Assembly (NCBI GenBank): GCA_004000515.1
Contig: CP034537.1
Coordinates: 3,796,001-3,860,000, forward strand
DNA from: Pseudomonas poae
Lineage (GTDB): Bacteria; Pseudomonadota; Gammaproteobacteria; Pseudomonadales; Pseudomonadaceae
Direction of reading: 5' to 3'
Length of the DNA: 64,000 bases
Shown here: piece after piece, positions 36,583 through 45,846 of the stretch
How the letters are laid out: each line of letters opens with the position of its first letter
How positions within the stretch are numbered: the first letter of the stretch is position 1
Notes under the pieces: generated by a model
Seen by the model: the letters and a program-made list of their open reading frames with translations, nothing else
Told to the model about the DNA's origin: nothing
Databases searched by the model: none
Position numbers and translations under genes: made by a program

Positions 36583-37163
36583 GCGAACCCCTGGACATCC
36601 AAGGCTTCACCAACCGTAGCCTGGGCTGGAAATCCTGGCTGCCAACCCTCGACCTGGCCCAGGCCAACCCCGAACAAGTGGCGGTGTTGGAGGAGAGCCA
36701 TCCCCAGGCCAAGGTTTCCGAGTACTACCTCACGTTGATTCACCAGCCCGAAGTGTTGCGCCAGCGTTCCTTGGCCTTTAACGCGATCATGTATGCACCG
36801 GGTGGGTTGTCACGGGCCGAGCGGGAGTTGGCGAGTGCGGTGGTGTCGCGCGTCAACCACTGCGTGTTTTGCGCGTCGGTGCATGCCCAGCGGTTTGAGC
36901 AGTTGGCCAAGCGCAATGATGTGATCGCGCAGGTTTTCAGTGATCCGCAGACTGCCGGAACCACGTCGCGGGAGCGGGCGATTGTGCGGTTTGCGATTGA
37001 CCTGACGTTGGCGCCTGGGGAGGTGGGTGCGGGGGCGTTGAGGGTGCTGCGCGAGGAGGGGTTGGGGGATGGGGAGATTCTTGATTTGATTCATGCGATT
37101 GCGATTTTTGCTTGGGCTAATCGGTTGATGCTTAATCTTGGGGAGCCTGTTTGGGGGGAGTGA
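36579..37163 (+). CDS. Alkylhydroperoxidase-domain protein (AhpD-like, Avi_7169 type)
   Basis: This 194-residue protein carries the AhpD redox motif VNHCVFCASVHAQRFEQL, with two Cys in C-x-x-C and the following His (about residues 88-96). PGGLSRAERELASAVVSRVN is the conserved helix before the motif. It probably reduces peroxides or a peroxide-like intermediate made by a flavin oxygenase. It is the last gene of the operon and ends 13 bases before repeat C. Towards its end the coding strand becomes unusually G-rich (GGGGAG, GGGGGTT repeats). Confidence 0.85.
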   Translation: MSEPLDIQGFTNRSLGWKSWLPTLDLAQANPEQVAVLEESHPQAKVSEYYLTLIHQPEVLRQRSLAFNAIMYAPGGLSRAERELASAVVSRVNHCVFCASVHAQRFEQLAKRNDVIAQVFSDPQTAGTTSRERAIVRFAIDLTLAPGEVGAGALRVLREEGLGDGEILDLIHAIAIFAWANRLMLNLGEPVWGE

Positions 37164-37506
37164 TTTTTTTGGGGGGGTACATATCCGTTGTTTGGGTAAC
37201 GGCTGGTATTGGTTCCGCCCTTACGGCGGGTCACTTTTGGAAAAGAGCCCCAAAAGTAACCAAAGGGCTCTTGCCCCAACACTCGGCACCTCGCCTAGGC
37301 TCGGTGTGCCCTCACTCCGGCTTTGGAGCGTGGGCCGCCGCGATGGGCCATCCTTGGCCCAGCGCGGCTAACCCGGCGTCCTGCCGGGTTACCCACGCTC
37401 CAAAGCCTGCGTTCGGCCAGCGTGTTTGACGGGGCGCTTCTAGATCGAAAGCAAGAGCGCGGCGGCCTGATAGCCGGCCGAGTTTTCAGTCGGAGTGAGT
37501 TCAAAT

Positions 37507-37532
37507 GTGGGAGCAGGCAAGCCAGCTCCCAC
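37507..37532. repeat. Collapsed REPIN remnant
   Basis: Only GTGGGAGC joined to AGGCAAGCCAGCTCCCAC remains. Relative to the doublets at 8222 and 23875, the hairpin tip and most of the left REP are missing. Confidence 0.85.
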
Positions 37533-37578
37533 AGAAAAGCAGATTTCACAGGGTAAGGAAGCCGGACACGGTCAAAAT

Positions 37579-37604
37579 GTGGGAGCGAGCAAGCCCGCTC
37601 CCAC
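37579..37604. repeat. Collapsed REPIN remnant, second
   Basis: GTGGGAGCG is joined directly to AGCAAGCCCGCTCCCAC. The loop and the left GGGCTTGCTCGCGAATGCG present in copies A and B are missing. Confidence 0.85.
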
Positions 37605-37953
37605 ATTTGGATCTCCATGTATCAGGCAGACAGCGGTCTGCTCTGGCTCTGGCTCTGTTTTTGATCTTGATCTTGATCTTAAGCGCCCCGTTAAACCACG
37701 CTGGCCGAACGCAGGCTTGAATCCGTGGGTAACCCGGCAGGACGCCGGGTTAGCCGCGCTGGGCCATGGATGGCCCATCGCGGCGGCCCACGGATTCAAG
37801 CCGGAGTGAGGGCATGTCGAGCCTAGGCGAGACACCGAGTGGTGGGGCAAGAGCCCTTGGTTACTTTGGGGCTCTTTTCCAAAGTGACCCGCTGTAAAAG
37901 CGGAACCCATATCAGCCGTTACCCAAACAACGGATATTCACCCACAACCCACA

Positions 37954-38850
37954 TCACTGATAACTATCAGACACCCCCCGCAAATGCCCCATCACCATGT
38001 CCCGAAACAACAACGCCTGCGGCGACAACGGCTTAAAGCTGTTATGAATCACCGAAATATTCACCGCCGCCGCACTCTCAAACCGCCGTATCACCAACGG
38101 CAGCAAATTCCCCGACACCGCCAGCGCATCGACCACCGCAATCTCCCCACTGGCCAAACTGAACAGGCTGGCAATCAACCCCGAACGCACCTGCAACCCA
38201 ATATTCAATTGCGCCAATACGTCGCCATACACCTTCTCTTCATTGATCCCATACAACTCCTGCAACGGCACCGAAATCAGCCGGTGGCCAATCAAGTCCG
38301 TCGGGCTGATGGAGGCAAGCGAAGCCAGCGGATGCGAAGGCGCCATGATGCACACCAACGGGCAGCTATAGCGCGCATGCACCGTGATGCTCGGGTGGTC
38401 GACTTCAAACGTGGTGATGCCGATATCGACGATCTTCTCCGCCACCACATCAGTCAGTGCGCCGGGCAGCGGCAGGATCACTTTCACGCTCAGGTCCGGC
38501 CGCTCCTTGACCGTCTGCGCCAGGCTCTGCGGCACCACCGACATGCCCAGGCTCGGGGAGGCCGCGATGTACAGGTTGCCCTTGGACGGGTTGGCCAGTT
38601 CGCTGGACAGTTCACGCACCCGTTCCACGTTGCGCCACAGCCGCTCGACTTCCTCGTACAGCTCCCGCGCTTCGCTGGTGGGCACCAGCCGGCCCTTGAC
38701 CAGTTCGAACAACTTGGGGCCGCCACGTTGTTGGGTGTGGCTGAGCATTTTGCTCACGGCGGACTGGGAGATATGCAACAACTCGGCGGCGCCCGCGATG
38801 CTGCCGGTGAGCATGATGGAACGGAAGACTTCCATCTGGCGAAGATTCAT
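37954..38850 (-). CDS. LysR-family regulator, opine-type (OccR/NocR-like)
   Basis: This 298-residue LysR protein has helix-turn-helix MNLRQMEVFRSIMLTGSIAG followed by ELLHISQSAVSKMLSHTQQR. The opening MNLRQMEVFRSIMLTG resembles regulators of opine and amino-acid catabolism (OccR, NocR). The Gly-Gly-Pro in QQRGGPKLFELVKGRLVPT is also typical of that branch. It is transcribed away from the eight-gene operon at 39198 with 347 bases between them, the standard position for a LysR activator and its target. The inducer is probably the operon's substrate or an intermediate. Confidence 0.88.
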   Translation of the reverse strand: MNLRQMEVFRSIMLTGSIAGAAELLHISQSAVSKMLSHTQQRGGPKLFELVKGRLVPTSEARELYEEVERLWRNVERVRELSSELANPSKGNLYIAASPSLGMSVVPQSLAQTVKERPDLSVKVILPLPGALTDVVAEKIVDIGITTFEVDHPSITVHARYSCPLVCIMAPSHPLASLASISPTDLIGHRLISVPLQELYGINEEKVYGDVLAQLNIGLQVRSGLIASLFSLASGEIAVVDALAVSGNLLPLVIRRFESAAAVNISVIHNSFKPLSPQALLFRDMVMGHLRGVSDSYQ

Positions 38851-39197
38851 AAGTTAGAACACTCGGGTATTGCCTGTTAATAAAACCGAGCACTTATAGC
38901 CTGATCTTTTATCGCACTCAATCAATAAACCGGCTTCAACTAGACCGTGTTCTTTTAACCATATAACCGCAGTGCCACATGAGTAAAAGTTAGTGTTGCC
39001 CGCTGTTTTTCCATAGGTATGACCGCGCAGGGCAGGTAAATTGGGCCCCGTGTGACATACCAGGCAAGCAATCAACACACCACCGAATTGCCCCCTGGCC
39101 ACTCTTTTATCAACTTTTGAATAGACAAATGTTCGACAGCCACTGCCCCTGCGCTTATGTTAGGGCGCGGTGACGGCTGTTGGCTGGGGAATAAGGA
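38851..39197. promoter_or_regulatory. Divergent promoter region between LysR and the 39198 operon
   Basis: This 347-base gap is distinctly AT-richer than its flanks over about 38870-39150. AAGGA precedes the receptor ATG at 39198. It should hold both promoters and the LysR site. A minus-strand frame at 38854-39102 (82 codons, ending three bases before the LysR ATG) is open, but it has no recognisable family and I do not call it a gene. Confidence 0.5.
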
Positions 39198-41591
39198 ATG
39201 ATCAAGGGCAGGTTCAAACAGTGCAGGCTGTCGCTCGCAGTGGTGGCAGTCGTGGCAGGCATGCAGGCACACGCGGCAGAAGACAGCGACACCACCCCGC
39301 AGTTGAATGCGGTAGTGGTCACCGGCACCCGTTCGGAGAACCGTACGGTGCTGGAGTCGATGCAGCCGATCCAGGTGGTGTCCAGCAAGACGCTGCAAAG
39401 CACCGGCAGCAACGAGTTGTCCGAAGCCTTGTCGCGGTTGATCCCGTCCTTGAATTTCCCGCGTCCGGCCAGTTCAGGGTTTACCGGGATCATTCGCCCA
39501 GTGCAGATGCGTGGCCTGTCGCCGGACCAGGTATTGGTACTGGTCAATGGCAAGCGCCGCCATACCAGTGCTTTCCTCAACACCAACGTGACCCAGGGCC
39601 GTGGCTCGGCGCCGGTGGATTTGGGTGCGATCCCGCTGTCGGCCATCGACCATATCGAAGTGCTCGGCGACGGTGCCTCGGCCCGTTATGGCTCGGATGC
39701 GATTGCCGGGGTGATCAACGTCATTCTCAAGAAAGACGATGAAGGCGGGCAGGTCACCACCAGCTACGGCCAGTACTCCAAAGGCGACGGCATCCAGCGC
39801 CACGTGGACGCCGACACTGGCTTCAAGCTCGGCGAACGCGGCAGTGCGCACTTGAGTTTCGACGGCAACAACAACGACTTCACCAACCGCGCCGGCCCGG
39901 ACAATCGCAACCCTGGCGCGCCGGGTTATGGCAGCACCACGTATCGCCTGGGCGACCCGGACATCACCAACGGCAAGGTCATGCTCAACGCCGAATACGC
40001 CTTGAGCGACGACCTCACCGCCTACGGGTTTGCCGGCTACAACAAGTCCACTGGCGACACCTGGGATGCGTTCCGCAACGGTCGCGCTTCCACCTACGAC
40101 CGCGCCGCGCACCCTGAAGGCTACCTGCCGCGCCTGCACGCCGAGACCCAGGACCAATCGTTGGTACTCGGCCTGCGTGGCCTGCTGGCTGACTGGAAAT
40201 GGGACGCCAGCGTCGACTACGGCCGCAATCAAATCGACCTGAGCAGCCGCGATACCCTTAACCGCTACCTGTACCGCGACACCGGCAATGCCCAGCAGAA
40301 TTTCAACGATGGCAGCCTCACCAGCAGCCTCGCCGTGTACCAACTGGATTTCAGCAATGAGCTGAACGTGCCGGTGCTGAGCAACCCGTTGTCGGTGGCC
40401 TTTGGTGTGGAGTACCAACACCAGACCTACCAAGAGAGCAGCGGCGAAGCCAACTCCTACTACGGCACCGGTGCCGAAGGCTTCTCGGGCCTCAAGCCGG
40501 GTGACAGCGGTAGCTATCGCCGTGATGTGGTGGCGCAGTACCTCGACCTGGAAACCAACCTCACCGATAAATGGCGCGCCTCGGTTGCCGTGCGTCATGA
40601 CGACTACAACGACTTCGGCGGCGCCACCACGGGCTCGTTCTCCAGCCGTTATGACTTCAACCCGGTGGTCGCCGTGCGCGGCAGTGTGTCCACCGGCTAC
40701 CGTGCGCCGTCGTTGGCGCAGCAGCATTATTCGGCGACCACCAGCGCCCTCAACACGTCGATCAACGCGTATCAGGATCAGTTGACCGCTTCGGTGGATT
40801 CGCCGATTGCACGCTTGCTCGGTGCAGAGGATTTGAAGGCCGAGAAGTCGCGCAACATCAGCCTGGGTTTGGTGCTGCAACCGACTGACGATTTCAGTGC
40901 CACGTTGGACGTGTACCAGATCAACATCAACGACCGGGTCACCCTGTCGAGCAACCTCAACGTGCAGACCGCCGCCGGCCAGGCTTATCTGGCGGCCAAC
41001 GGCATCCCCACGGACCTGTACCAGTCGGTGCGTTACTTCACCAACGCGGTGGACACCCAGACCCGTGGCGTCGACATCACCGGCCAGCATCGCTATCGCT
41101 TCGACAACGGTGGCCGCCTCAACAGCACCGTCGGCTACAGCTACGCCAAGACCCGCGTCACCGACATCAAGGACAACCCCACCGCACTGGCGCAGAGCGG
41201 CCTGAACCTGGACCGTATCGACCGTCGTGACCGTTACGGTGTACTCACCGACAGCACACCACGCAGCAAACTGTCGTTCTCCACCGACTACAGCAAGGAC
41301 AACTGGGGCCTGCACGCCAACCTGGTGCGCTACGGCAGCTTCCTGGCCGTGAGCAATACCGGCCCGGCCTACGACCAGCGTTTCGACGCCAAGTGGGTGC
41401 TCGACCTGTCCACCAGCTACCGCTACACCGACTGGCTGTTCACCGTGGGCGGCGACAACGTCACCGACGCCTACCCGGACAAACGCAACAGCCTGAACAA
41501 CCCTGGCCATCAGAACGTCAACTACATCTCCTACTCACCGTTTGGCATGAACGGCGCGTTCTACTACCTCAAGGCGACGTATTCGTGGTGA
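39198..41591 (+). CDS. TonB-dependent receptor
   Basis: This intact 797-residue receptor has a signal peptide ending near GMQAHAAEDS and TonB-box-like LNAVVVTGTRSENRTV. The plug motifs are MRGLSPDQVLVLVNGKRRHT and DHIEVLGDGASARYGSDAIA, with barrel segment VSTGYRAPSLAQQHY and C-terminal FYYLKATYSW. It ends in Trp in place of the usual Phe, which is also accepted by the BAM machinery. It is the first gene of an operon; its TGA overlaps the ATG of the binding protein-permease fusion (TGATG at 41589). A TBDT coupled to an amino-acid-type ABC importer points to a modified amino acid, opine or small peptide as cargo. Confidence 0.93.
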   Translation: MIKGRFKQCRLSLAVVAVVAGMQAHAAEDSDTTPQLNAVVVTGTRSENRTVLESMQPIQVVSSKTLQSTGSNELSEALSRLIPSLNFPRPASSGFTGIIRPVQMRGLSPDQVLVLVNGKRRHTSAFLNTNVTQGRGSAPVDLGAIPLSAIDHIEVLGDGASARYGSDAIAGVINVILKKDDEGGQVTTSYGQYSKGDGIQRHVDADTGFKLGERGSAHLSFDGNNNDFTNRAGPDNRNPGAPGYGSTTYRLGDPDITNGKVMLNAEYALSDDLTAYGFAGYNKSTGDTWDAFRNGRASTYDRAAHPEGYLPRLHAETQDQSLVLGLRGLLADWKWDASVDYGRNQIDLSSRDTLNRYLYRDTGNAQQNFNDGSLTSSLAVYQLDFSNELNVPVLSNPLSVAFGVEYQHQTYQESSGEANSYYGTGAEGFSGLKPGDSGSYRRDVVAQYLDLETNLTDKWRASVAVRHDDYNDFGGATTGSFSSRYDFNPVVAVRGSVSTGYRAPSLAQQHYSATTSALNTSINAYQDQLTASVDSPIARLLGAEDLKAEKSRNISLGLVLQPTDDFSATLDVYQININDRVTLSSNLNVQTAAGQAYLAANGIPTDLYQSVRYFTNAVDTQTRGVDITGQHRYRFDNGGRLNSTVGYSYAKTRVTDIKDNPTALAQSGLNLDRIDRRDRYGVLTDSTPRSKLSFSTDYSKDNWGLHANLVRYGSFLAVSNTGPAYDQRFDAKWVLDLSTSYRYTDWLFTVGGDNVTDAYPDKRNSLNNPGHQNVNYISYSPFGMNGAFYYLKATYSW

Positions 41592-43181
41592 TGAGGTTGC
41601 TCAAGGCCTGGGCGGCCGCCGGCGTGCTGGCGGCCTCCTGGGCGCGATGGCGGATGACGGGCCGGTGTTGCAACGCATCGCTGAGCGCGGTGTGGTCAAC
41701 GCCTGCACCAATGTGGAGAACCGACCGTTCGCGTACCTCACGCCGTCGGGCAAGGCGGTGGGTTTTAATGCCGACCTGCTGGAAAACCTGCGCCAATCCC
41801 TCAGCCTGCGCCTGGGCCGCGAGATCAGCGCACAGACCATTCCCACCAGCGGCGCCAACCGTGTGCCGTTTGTGCAGCAGGGCAAATGCGATGTGATCAT
41901 CACCGGCTTCAGCGTGACTGAAGAGCGCCAGCGCCTGGTGGATTTCATCTTCCCGGGCTTCTATGCCTCCGGCGCGGTGCTACTGACCCGTGACGATCAG
42001 GTAGTCGACAGCTGGGAAAGCCTGCGCGGTCAAACCCTGTGCAGCAGCCAGGGTTCGACCTACAACCAGAGCGTGGCCGAGCGTTACGGGGTGAACATTC
42101 TCGCCTTTGCCGGCCTCACTGAAAGTGCCCAGGCCCTGCGTGATCGACGTTGCATCGGCCAGGTGATGGACGAGGCGGTGGCAGGCCTGCGCTTGCAGGA
42201 CAGCCAGCAATGGCAAGGCTATCGCATTCAGTTGCCAGTAATTCTCGAAGCGCCGTGGAGCCTGGCGGTGGCCAAGGGCGATCCGCAGTGGCGCGGGTTG
42301 CTGGAGCAACTGGCGTTGCATTGGCGCCAGAGTGGTTTCCTGTATGAGCTGGAAAGCCGCTATGGCTTGCCGCACAAACATCCGTTGGACCCGACCCAGG
42401 TTGAAAGTACGGCGGTGGATACCCAGAGCCTGCCGTATTTCCTGCAACGCCTCACCGACGAATTTGAACGTCTGAATACCCGCACCGGCTGGAATTTCCC
42501 GGTGTTCTACGACGGCTGGACCGCCCGCCAATTTGCTTCCGGAATCCTCACCACCTTGCAACTGTCGGGCATTGGCATTTTTGGTTCGTGCTTGATCGGC
42601 CTGTTCGGTGCGCTGGCGATGGGGCGTCAAAGCCGTTGCGCTGGCTGGTACGCGGTTACGTGGAACTGCTGCGCAACACGCCGAGCCTGGCCCAGTTGTA
42701 CTTCATCTATTTCGGTGTCGGCGCGTTGTTGCGTGGCGGCCTGGAGGGCGGTGCGGCGCCGTGGTACGCCAACCCGTTCGGCCTGGCCGCGTTGTGCATC
42801 ACCCTGCATTACGGCGCATTTGCGGTGGAAATCGTACGCGCCGGGTTGCTCGCCGTACCCGCCAGCACCCGCGATGCCGCGCTCGCGCTGGGTTATGGGC
42901 GTGCAGCCAGGCTGTGGCATATCCAACTGCCGCTGGCCCTGCGCGCGTGTTTGCCGGCGCTGGGTAACAACATGGTGCAGTTGATCAAGGGCAGTTCCAT
43001 CGCCTACGCGGTGGCGGTGCCCGAGGTGCTGTACAGCGCCCAGGAAATCTGGAGCGAACGCTACAACGTGGTGGAAATGATGCTGTTGGTACTGGTCACT
43101 TATTTCTCGGCCATGGCTGTGCTCGCCTGGGCGCTGCATTGCCTGGAACGGCGCCTGCACATCCCTGGAGGTGGCGCATGA
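41591..43181 (+). CDS. Fused amino-acid binding protein and ABC permease, two apparent frameshifts
   Basis: A single 530-residue chain combines an SBP_bac_3 domain (about residues 20-260) with a HisM-type permease domain (about 310-525). The binding part has GVVNACTNVENRPFAYLTPS, GFNADLLENLRQSLSLRLG and GKCDVIITGFSVTEERQRLV. The permease part has LLRNTPSLAQLYFIYFGVG and the EAA loop STRDAALALGYGRAARLWHI. A linker of about 45 residues (SLPYFLQRLTDEFERLNTR) joins them. The frame breaks at the CC at 41637-41638 in the signal peptide (one C short, restoring ASLGAMADDG) and at the GGGG at 42621-42624 (one G short, restoring GALAMGASKPLRW). Fusions of this kind occur in some glutamine/arginine importers. 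The gene overlaps the next permease (ATGA). Confidence 0.87.
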
Positions 43182-43863
43182 ACGAGGTGGTTTCAGCCTT
43201 GCTGCCGTGGCTGCCCATGCTGCTCAAGGGCTTTGCGCTGAACCTGTGGATCGGTGCGCTGGCGATGCTGCTGGCCTGCATGGCCGGGGTGTGCCTGGGC
43301 GCGTTGCAACGCGCCAAGTCGCGCGGGCTGCGGTTGGGCGCAAAGCTTGTGACCCAACTGCTGCGCAACTCGCCGTGGCTGGTGGTGATGTTTTTTGTGA
43401 TGCACCTGTTGCCTTACGAATGGCACGTGGCGGGCGTGGTGATCAGCCTGCCGGCGTGGCTCAAGGCGGTGCTGGCGTTGTCGCTGCCAGCGGCGGGAAT
43501 GCCTCGGAAATCGTGCGCGGCGCCTTGCAGTCGATCCCGCGAACCCAATGGGAAGCCGCCACCGCGCTCGGCTACAGCGCGGTGGGCCAGTTGCGCCATG
43601 TGATCTTGCCCCAGGCTTTGCGCCTGATGGTGCCGCCCGCCTTGGGCCTTTATTGCGTGGTCACCATGTCCAGCGCGCTGGCCAGCTTACTGGGGGTGGG
43701 CGAATTGCTCAGCGCAAGCCGCGAAATCCTCGCCGCCACCGCCCGCACTGATTTGCTGCTGCCGGTCTACGGCCTGGTGCTGGCGTTGTTCTTTGCCTAC
43801 ATCTTTCCGCTTTCACTGCTGGCCCGTTCCTGGAACGGCGCCTGGCCTACAGGTAACCCATGA
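43178..43863 (+). CDS. Amino-acid ABC transporter permease, one apparent frameshift
   Basis: This is the second permease of the amino-acid-type importer, 228 residues after correction. It has MLLKGFALNLWIGALAMLLA, LLRNSPWLVVMFFVMHLLPY, and EAA loop GALQSIPRTQWEAATALGYS followed by ILPQALRLMVPPALGLYC. The frame breaks at the GGG at 43495-43497; one G restores LSLPAAGNASEIVRG. It overlaps the fusion gene and the ATPase gene by four bases each. Together with the fused permease it would form a heterodimeric channel. Confidence 0.88.
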
Positions 43864-44605
43864 AACGTATCCTGGAAAACCCCTTTATCGACCTGCATGG
43901 GGTGAGCAAGGCCTACGGCGACACGCCGGTGCTCAAAGGCGTCGACCTGGCCGTGGGGCGTGGCGAAGTGGTGTGCATCATCGGCCCTTCGGGGTCGGGC
44001 AAGTCCACGGTGCTGCGTTGCATCAACGCGTTGGCCGAGATTGACGGCGGCGAGATTCGTCTCGACGGCGCGCCGATCGGCAGCCCGCAATTGCCGTTGC
44101 AGCAACTGCGCCAACGGGTCGGCATCGTGTTCCAGAGCTACAACCTGTTTCCCCATCGCACGGTGTTGCAGAACGTGAGTATGGCGCCGATCCAGGTGCT
44201 CGGGCGCGACCGCCACACCGTGGAAGAAGAGGCGCGGGCGCTGCTGCAACAGGTGCGCCTGGGCGACAAGGAGCAGGCGTATCCGGGTGAACTGTCCGGC
44301 GGCCAGCAGCAGCGCGTGGCGATTGCCCGCGGCCTGTGCATGCAGCCCCAAGTGATGTTGTTTGATGAAGTCACCGCCGCCCTCGACCCGGAAACGGTCA
44401 AGGAAGTGCTGGGGTGATCCGTTCGATTGCTGCCGAAGGCATGACCTGCGTGTTGGTCACCCACGAGATGCGCTTTGCCCGCGAAGTCGCCGACTACGTG
44501 TACTTCATCGACAGGGGCGAGGTAGTGGAACACGCCACGGCCCAGGCGTTTTTCGACACGCCACGGGATGCGCGCACCCGTGACTTTCTCGACAAAGTCC
44601 TATGA
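43860..44605 (+). CDS. Amino-acid ABC transporter ATP-binding protein, one apparent frameshift
   Basis: This is a GlnQ/HisP-type ATPase, 248 residues after correction. It has Walker A IIGPSGSGKSTVLRC, Q-loop IVFQSYNLFPH, signature ELSGGQQQRVAIARGL, Walker B VMLFDEVTAALDP and H-loop LVTHEMRFAREVADYVYFID. The frame breaks at the GGGG at 44411-44414; one G restores VLGVIRSIAAEGMTC. The VLFDEVTAALDPE wording is typical of polar amino-acid transporters. It overlaps the FAD oxidoreductase gene (ATGA at 44602). Confidence 0.9.
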
Positions 44606-45846
44606 AGCGGTTTTATGACGTGGCGGTGGTGGGCGGCGGCGCGGCGGGAATTGCTGCCGCGCTGGCGGCGGCCGAGTGCGGGCGCAGTGTGGTGCTGATC
44701 GAGGACTACGGCTTTTTCGGCGGTACCGCGACCATCTCCGGCGTGCAGTCGTATTGTGGCTTTCTCACCAGCGGCCCGCACCCGGAGCGAGTGGTGGCTG
44801 GCATGGGCCTGCGCGTGCTGGAGGCCTTGCAGGCGTTCGGGCATCCGGTGGAACCGGTGCTGCAAAGCTCGGGCAACTGGATCATTTTGCTCGACCCCGA
44901 GCGTCTGAAAGTGGTGCTGGATCGCTTGGTCTTGAACGCCGGCATCACGCCGTTGCTGCATTGCCGGGTAATCGCCACCGAAGGTCAGAACGGGCATATC
45001 GACGCGTTGTTGTGCAGCCACCCGGAAGGCAACCTACGCCTTGAAGTGGGCAGCGTGGTGGACGCCACCGGCAACGCCAATGTGGCCGCGATGATTGCGC
45101 CCCACAGTATTCGCCCACGCTTGCAGGCGGCGACGCTGACGGTGCGCATCGGCAATGTCGCGCCTGGCCATGCGCCGGACCGCGAGGCACTGCACGCCGC
45201 TGTCATCGACTACCAGCGCCGCACCCAACGCCATCTGGCGCGCAGTAACGGCGGCTATTTTGTGCCTTTGCCGTGGTCCGGCAGTTACTGGGCGATGATG
45301 ATCGATGTGGACTTGGTCAACATCGACGCCCACTACCTGACCCGCGCCGAGATCGAAGCGCGCAGCATTGCCCACGACTACCTGGAATCGCTGCGCCGCA
45401 CGGTGCCTGGTTTTGAACAGGCGATCCTGGAAACCAGCGGGCCGCAACTGGGCATTCGCTCCACGCGCTGCGTGACCTCGCAACAGGATGTGCTGGCCGA
45501 CGACGCCCTGAGCGCTCGCCAACGTGCCAACGGCATCGCCCGTTCCGGCTGGCCCTGCGAACTGCACCCCGGCTGTGGCGTCACCGAATACCGCGCCATC
45601 CCGCACCACGGCTGGTTCCACGTGCCGTTCGGCGCGCTGATCCCCGAGGGCAGCGACAACCTGTGGCTGGCCGGCAGCTCGATTGGCGCGGACGACATCG
45701 CCTTCGGCTCGGTGCGGGTGATGGGCACCAGTTTTGCCACCGGGCATGCGGCGGGTGTGTCTGCCGCGCTGTCCAGTCGCTTGTCCCAGCGCACCGGGTT
45801 TGATGCGGTGAAAAGGGTTCTACTCGAACAAGGAGCATTGCTATGA
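44602..45846 (+). CDS. FAD-dependent oxidoreductase
   Basis: This intact 414-residue flavoprotein has the FAD-binding motif YDVAVVGGGAAGIAAALAAA at residues 5-24 and IEDYGFFGGTATISGVQSYC just after it, the pattern of the FAD_oxidored (PF12831-like) group. A C-terminal FAD motif, DNLWLAGSSIGADDIAFGSV, is present. The product is soluble and presumably cytoplasmic. It is coupled to the transporter genes before it and the SDR after it, so it probably carries out an early oxidation of the imported compound. The substrate is not identifiable; amino-acid or opine oxidation is a guess from the transporter type and the LysR. Confidence 0.85.
   Translation: MKRFYDVAVVGGGAAGIAAALAAAECGRSVVLIEDYGFFGGTATISGVQSYCGFLTSGPHPERVVAGMGLRVLEALQAFGHPVEPVLQSSGNWIILLDPERLKVVLDRLVLNAGITPLLHCRVIATEGQNGHIDALLCSHPEGNLRLEVGSVVDATGNANVAAMIAPHSIRPRLQAATLTVRIGNVAPGHAPDREALHAAVIDYQRRTQRHLARSNGGYFVPLPWSGSYWAMMIDVDLVNIDAHYLTRAEIEARSIAHDYLESLRRTVPGFEQAILETSGPQLGIRSTRCVTSQQDVLADDALSARQRANGIARSGWPCELHPGCGVTEYRAIPHHGWFHVPFGALIPEGSDNLWLAGSSIGADDIAFGSVRVMGTSFATGHAAGVSAALSSRLSQRTGFDAVKRVLLEQGALL

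Larger units (their letters stand above)
37177..37937. repeat. Composite palindromic intergenic repeat, copy C
   Basis: This is the third copy of the long inverted repeat, with both arms present: GTACATATCCGTTG at the left end and CAACGGATAT at the right. The arms are closer to each other than in copy A (for example GGCCATGGATGGCCCATCGCGG on the right against GATGGGCCATCCTTGGCCC on the left). Both internal REPINs have collapsed to 26 bases. It separates the 25470 operon from a LysR gene, and no gene within it is supported. Confidence 0.93.

Noticed and set aside
38854..39102. 82-codon minus-strand open frame upstream of the LysR gene
   Set aside because: It has no recognisable family, lies in the divergent promoter region and lacks a convincing ribosome site. 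It could be a gene remnant, but I cannot support it.
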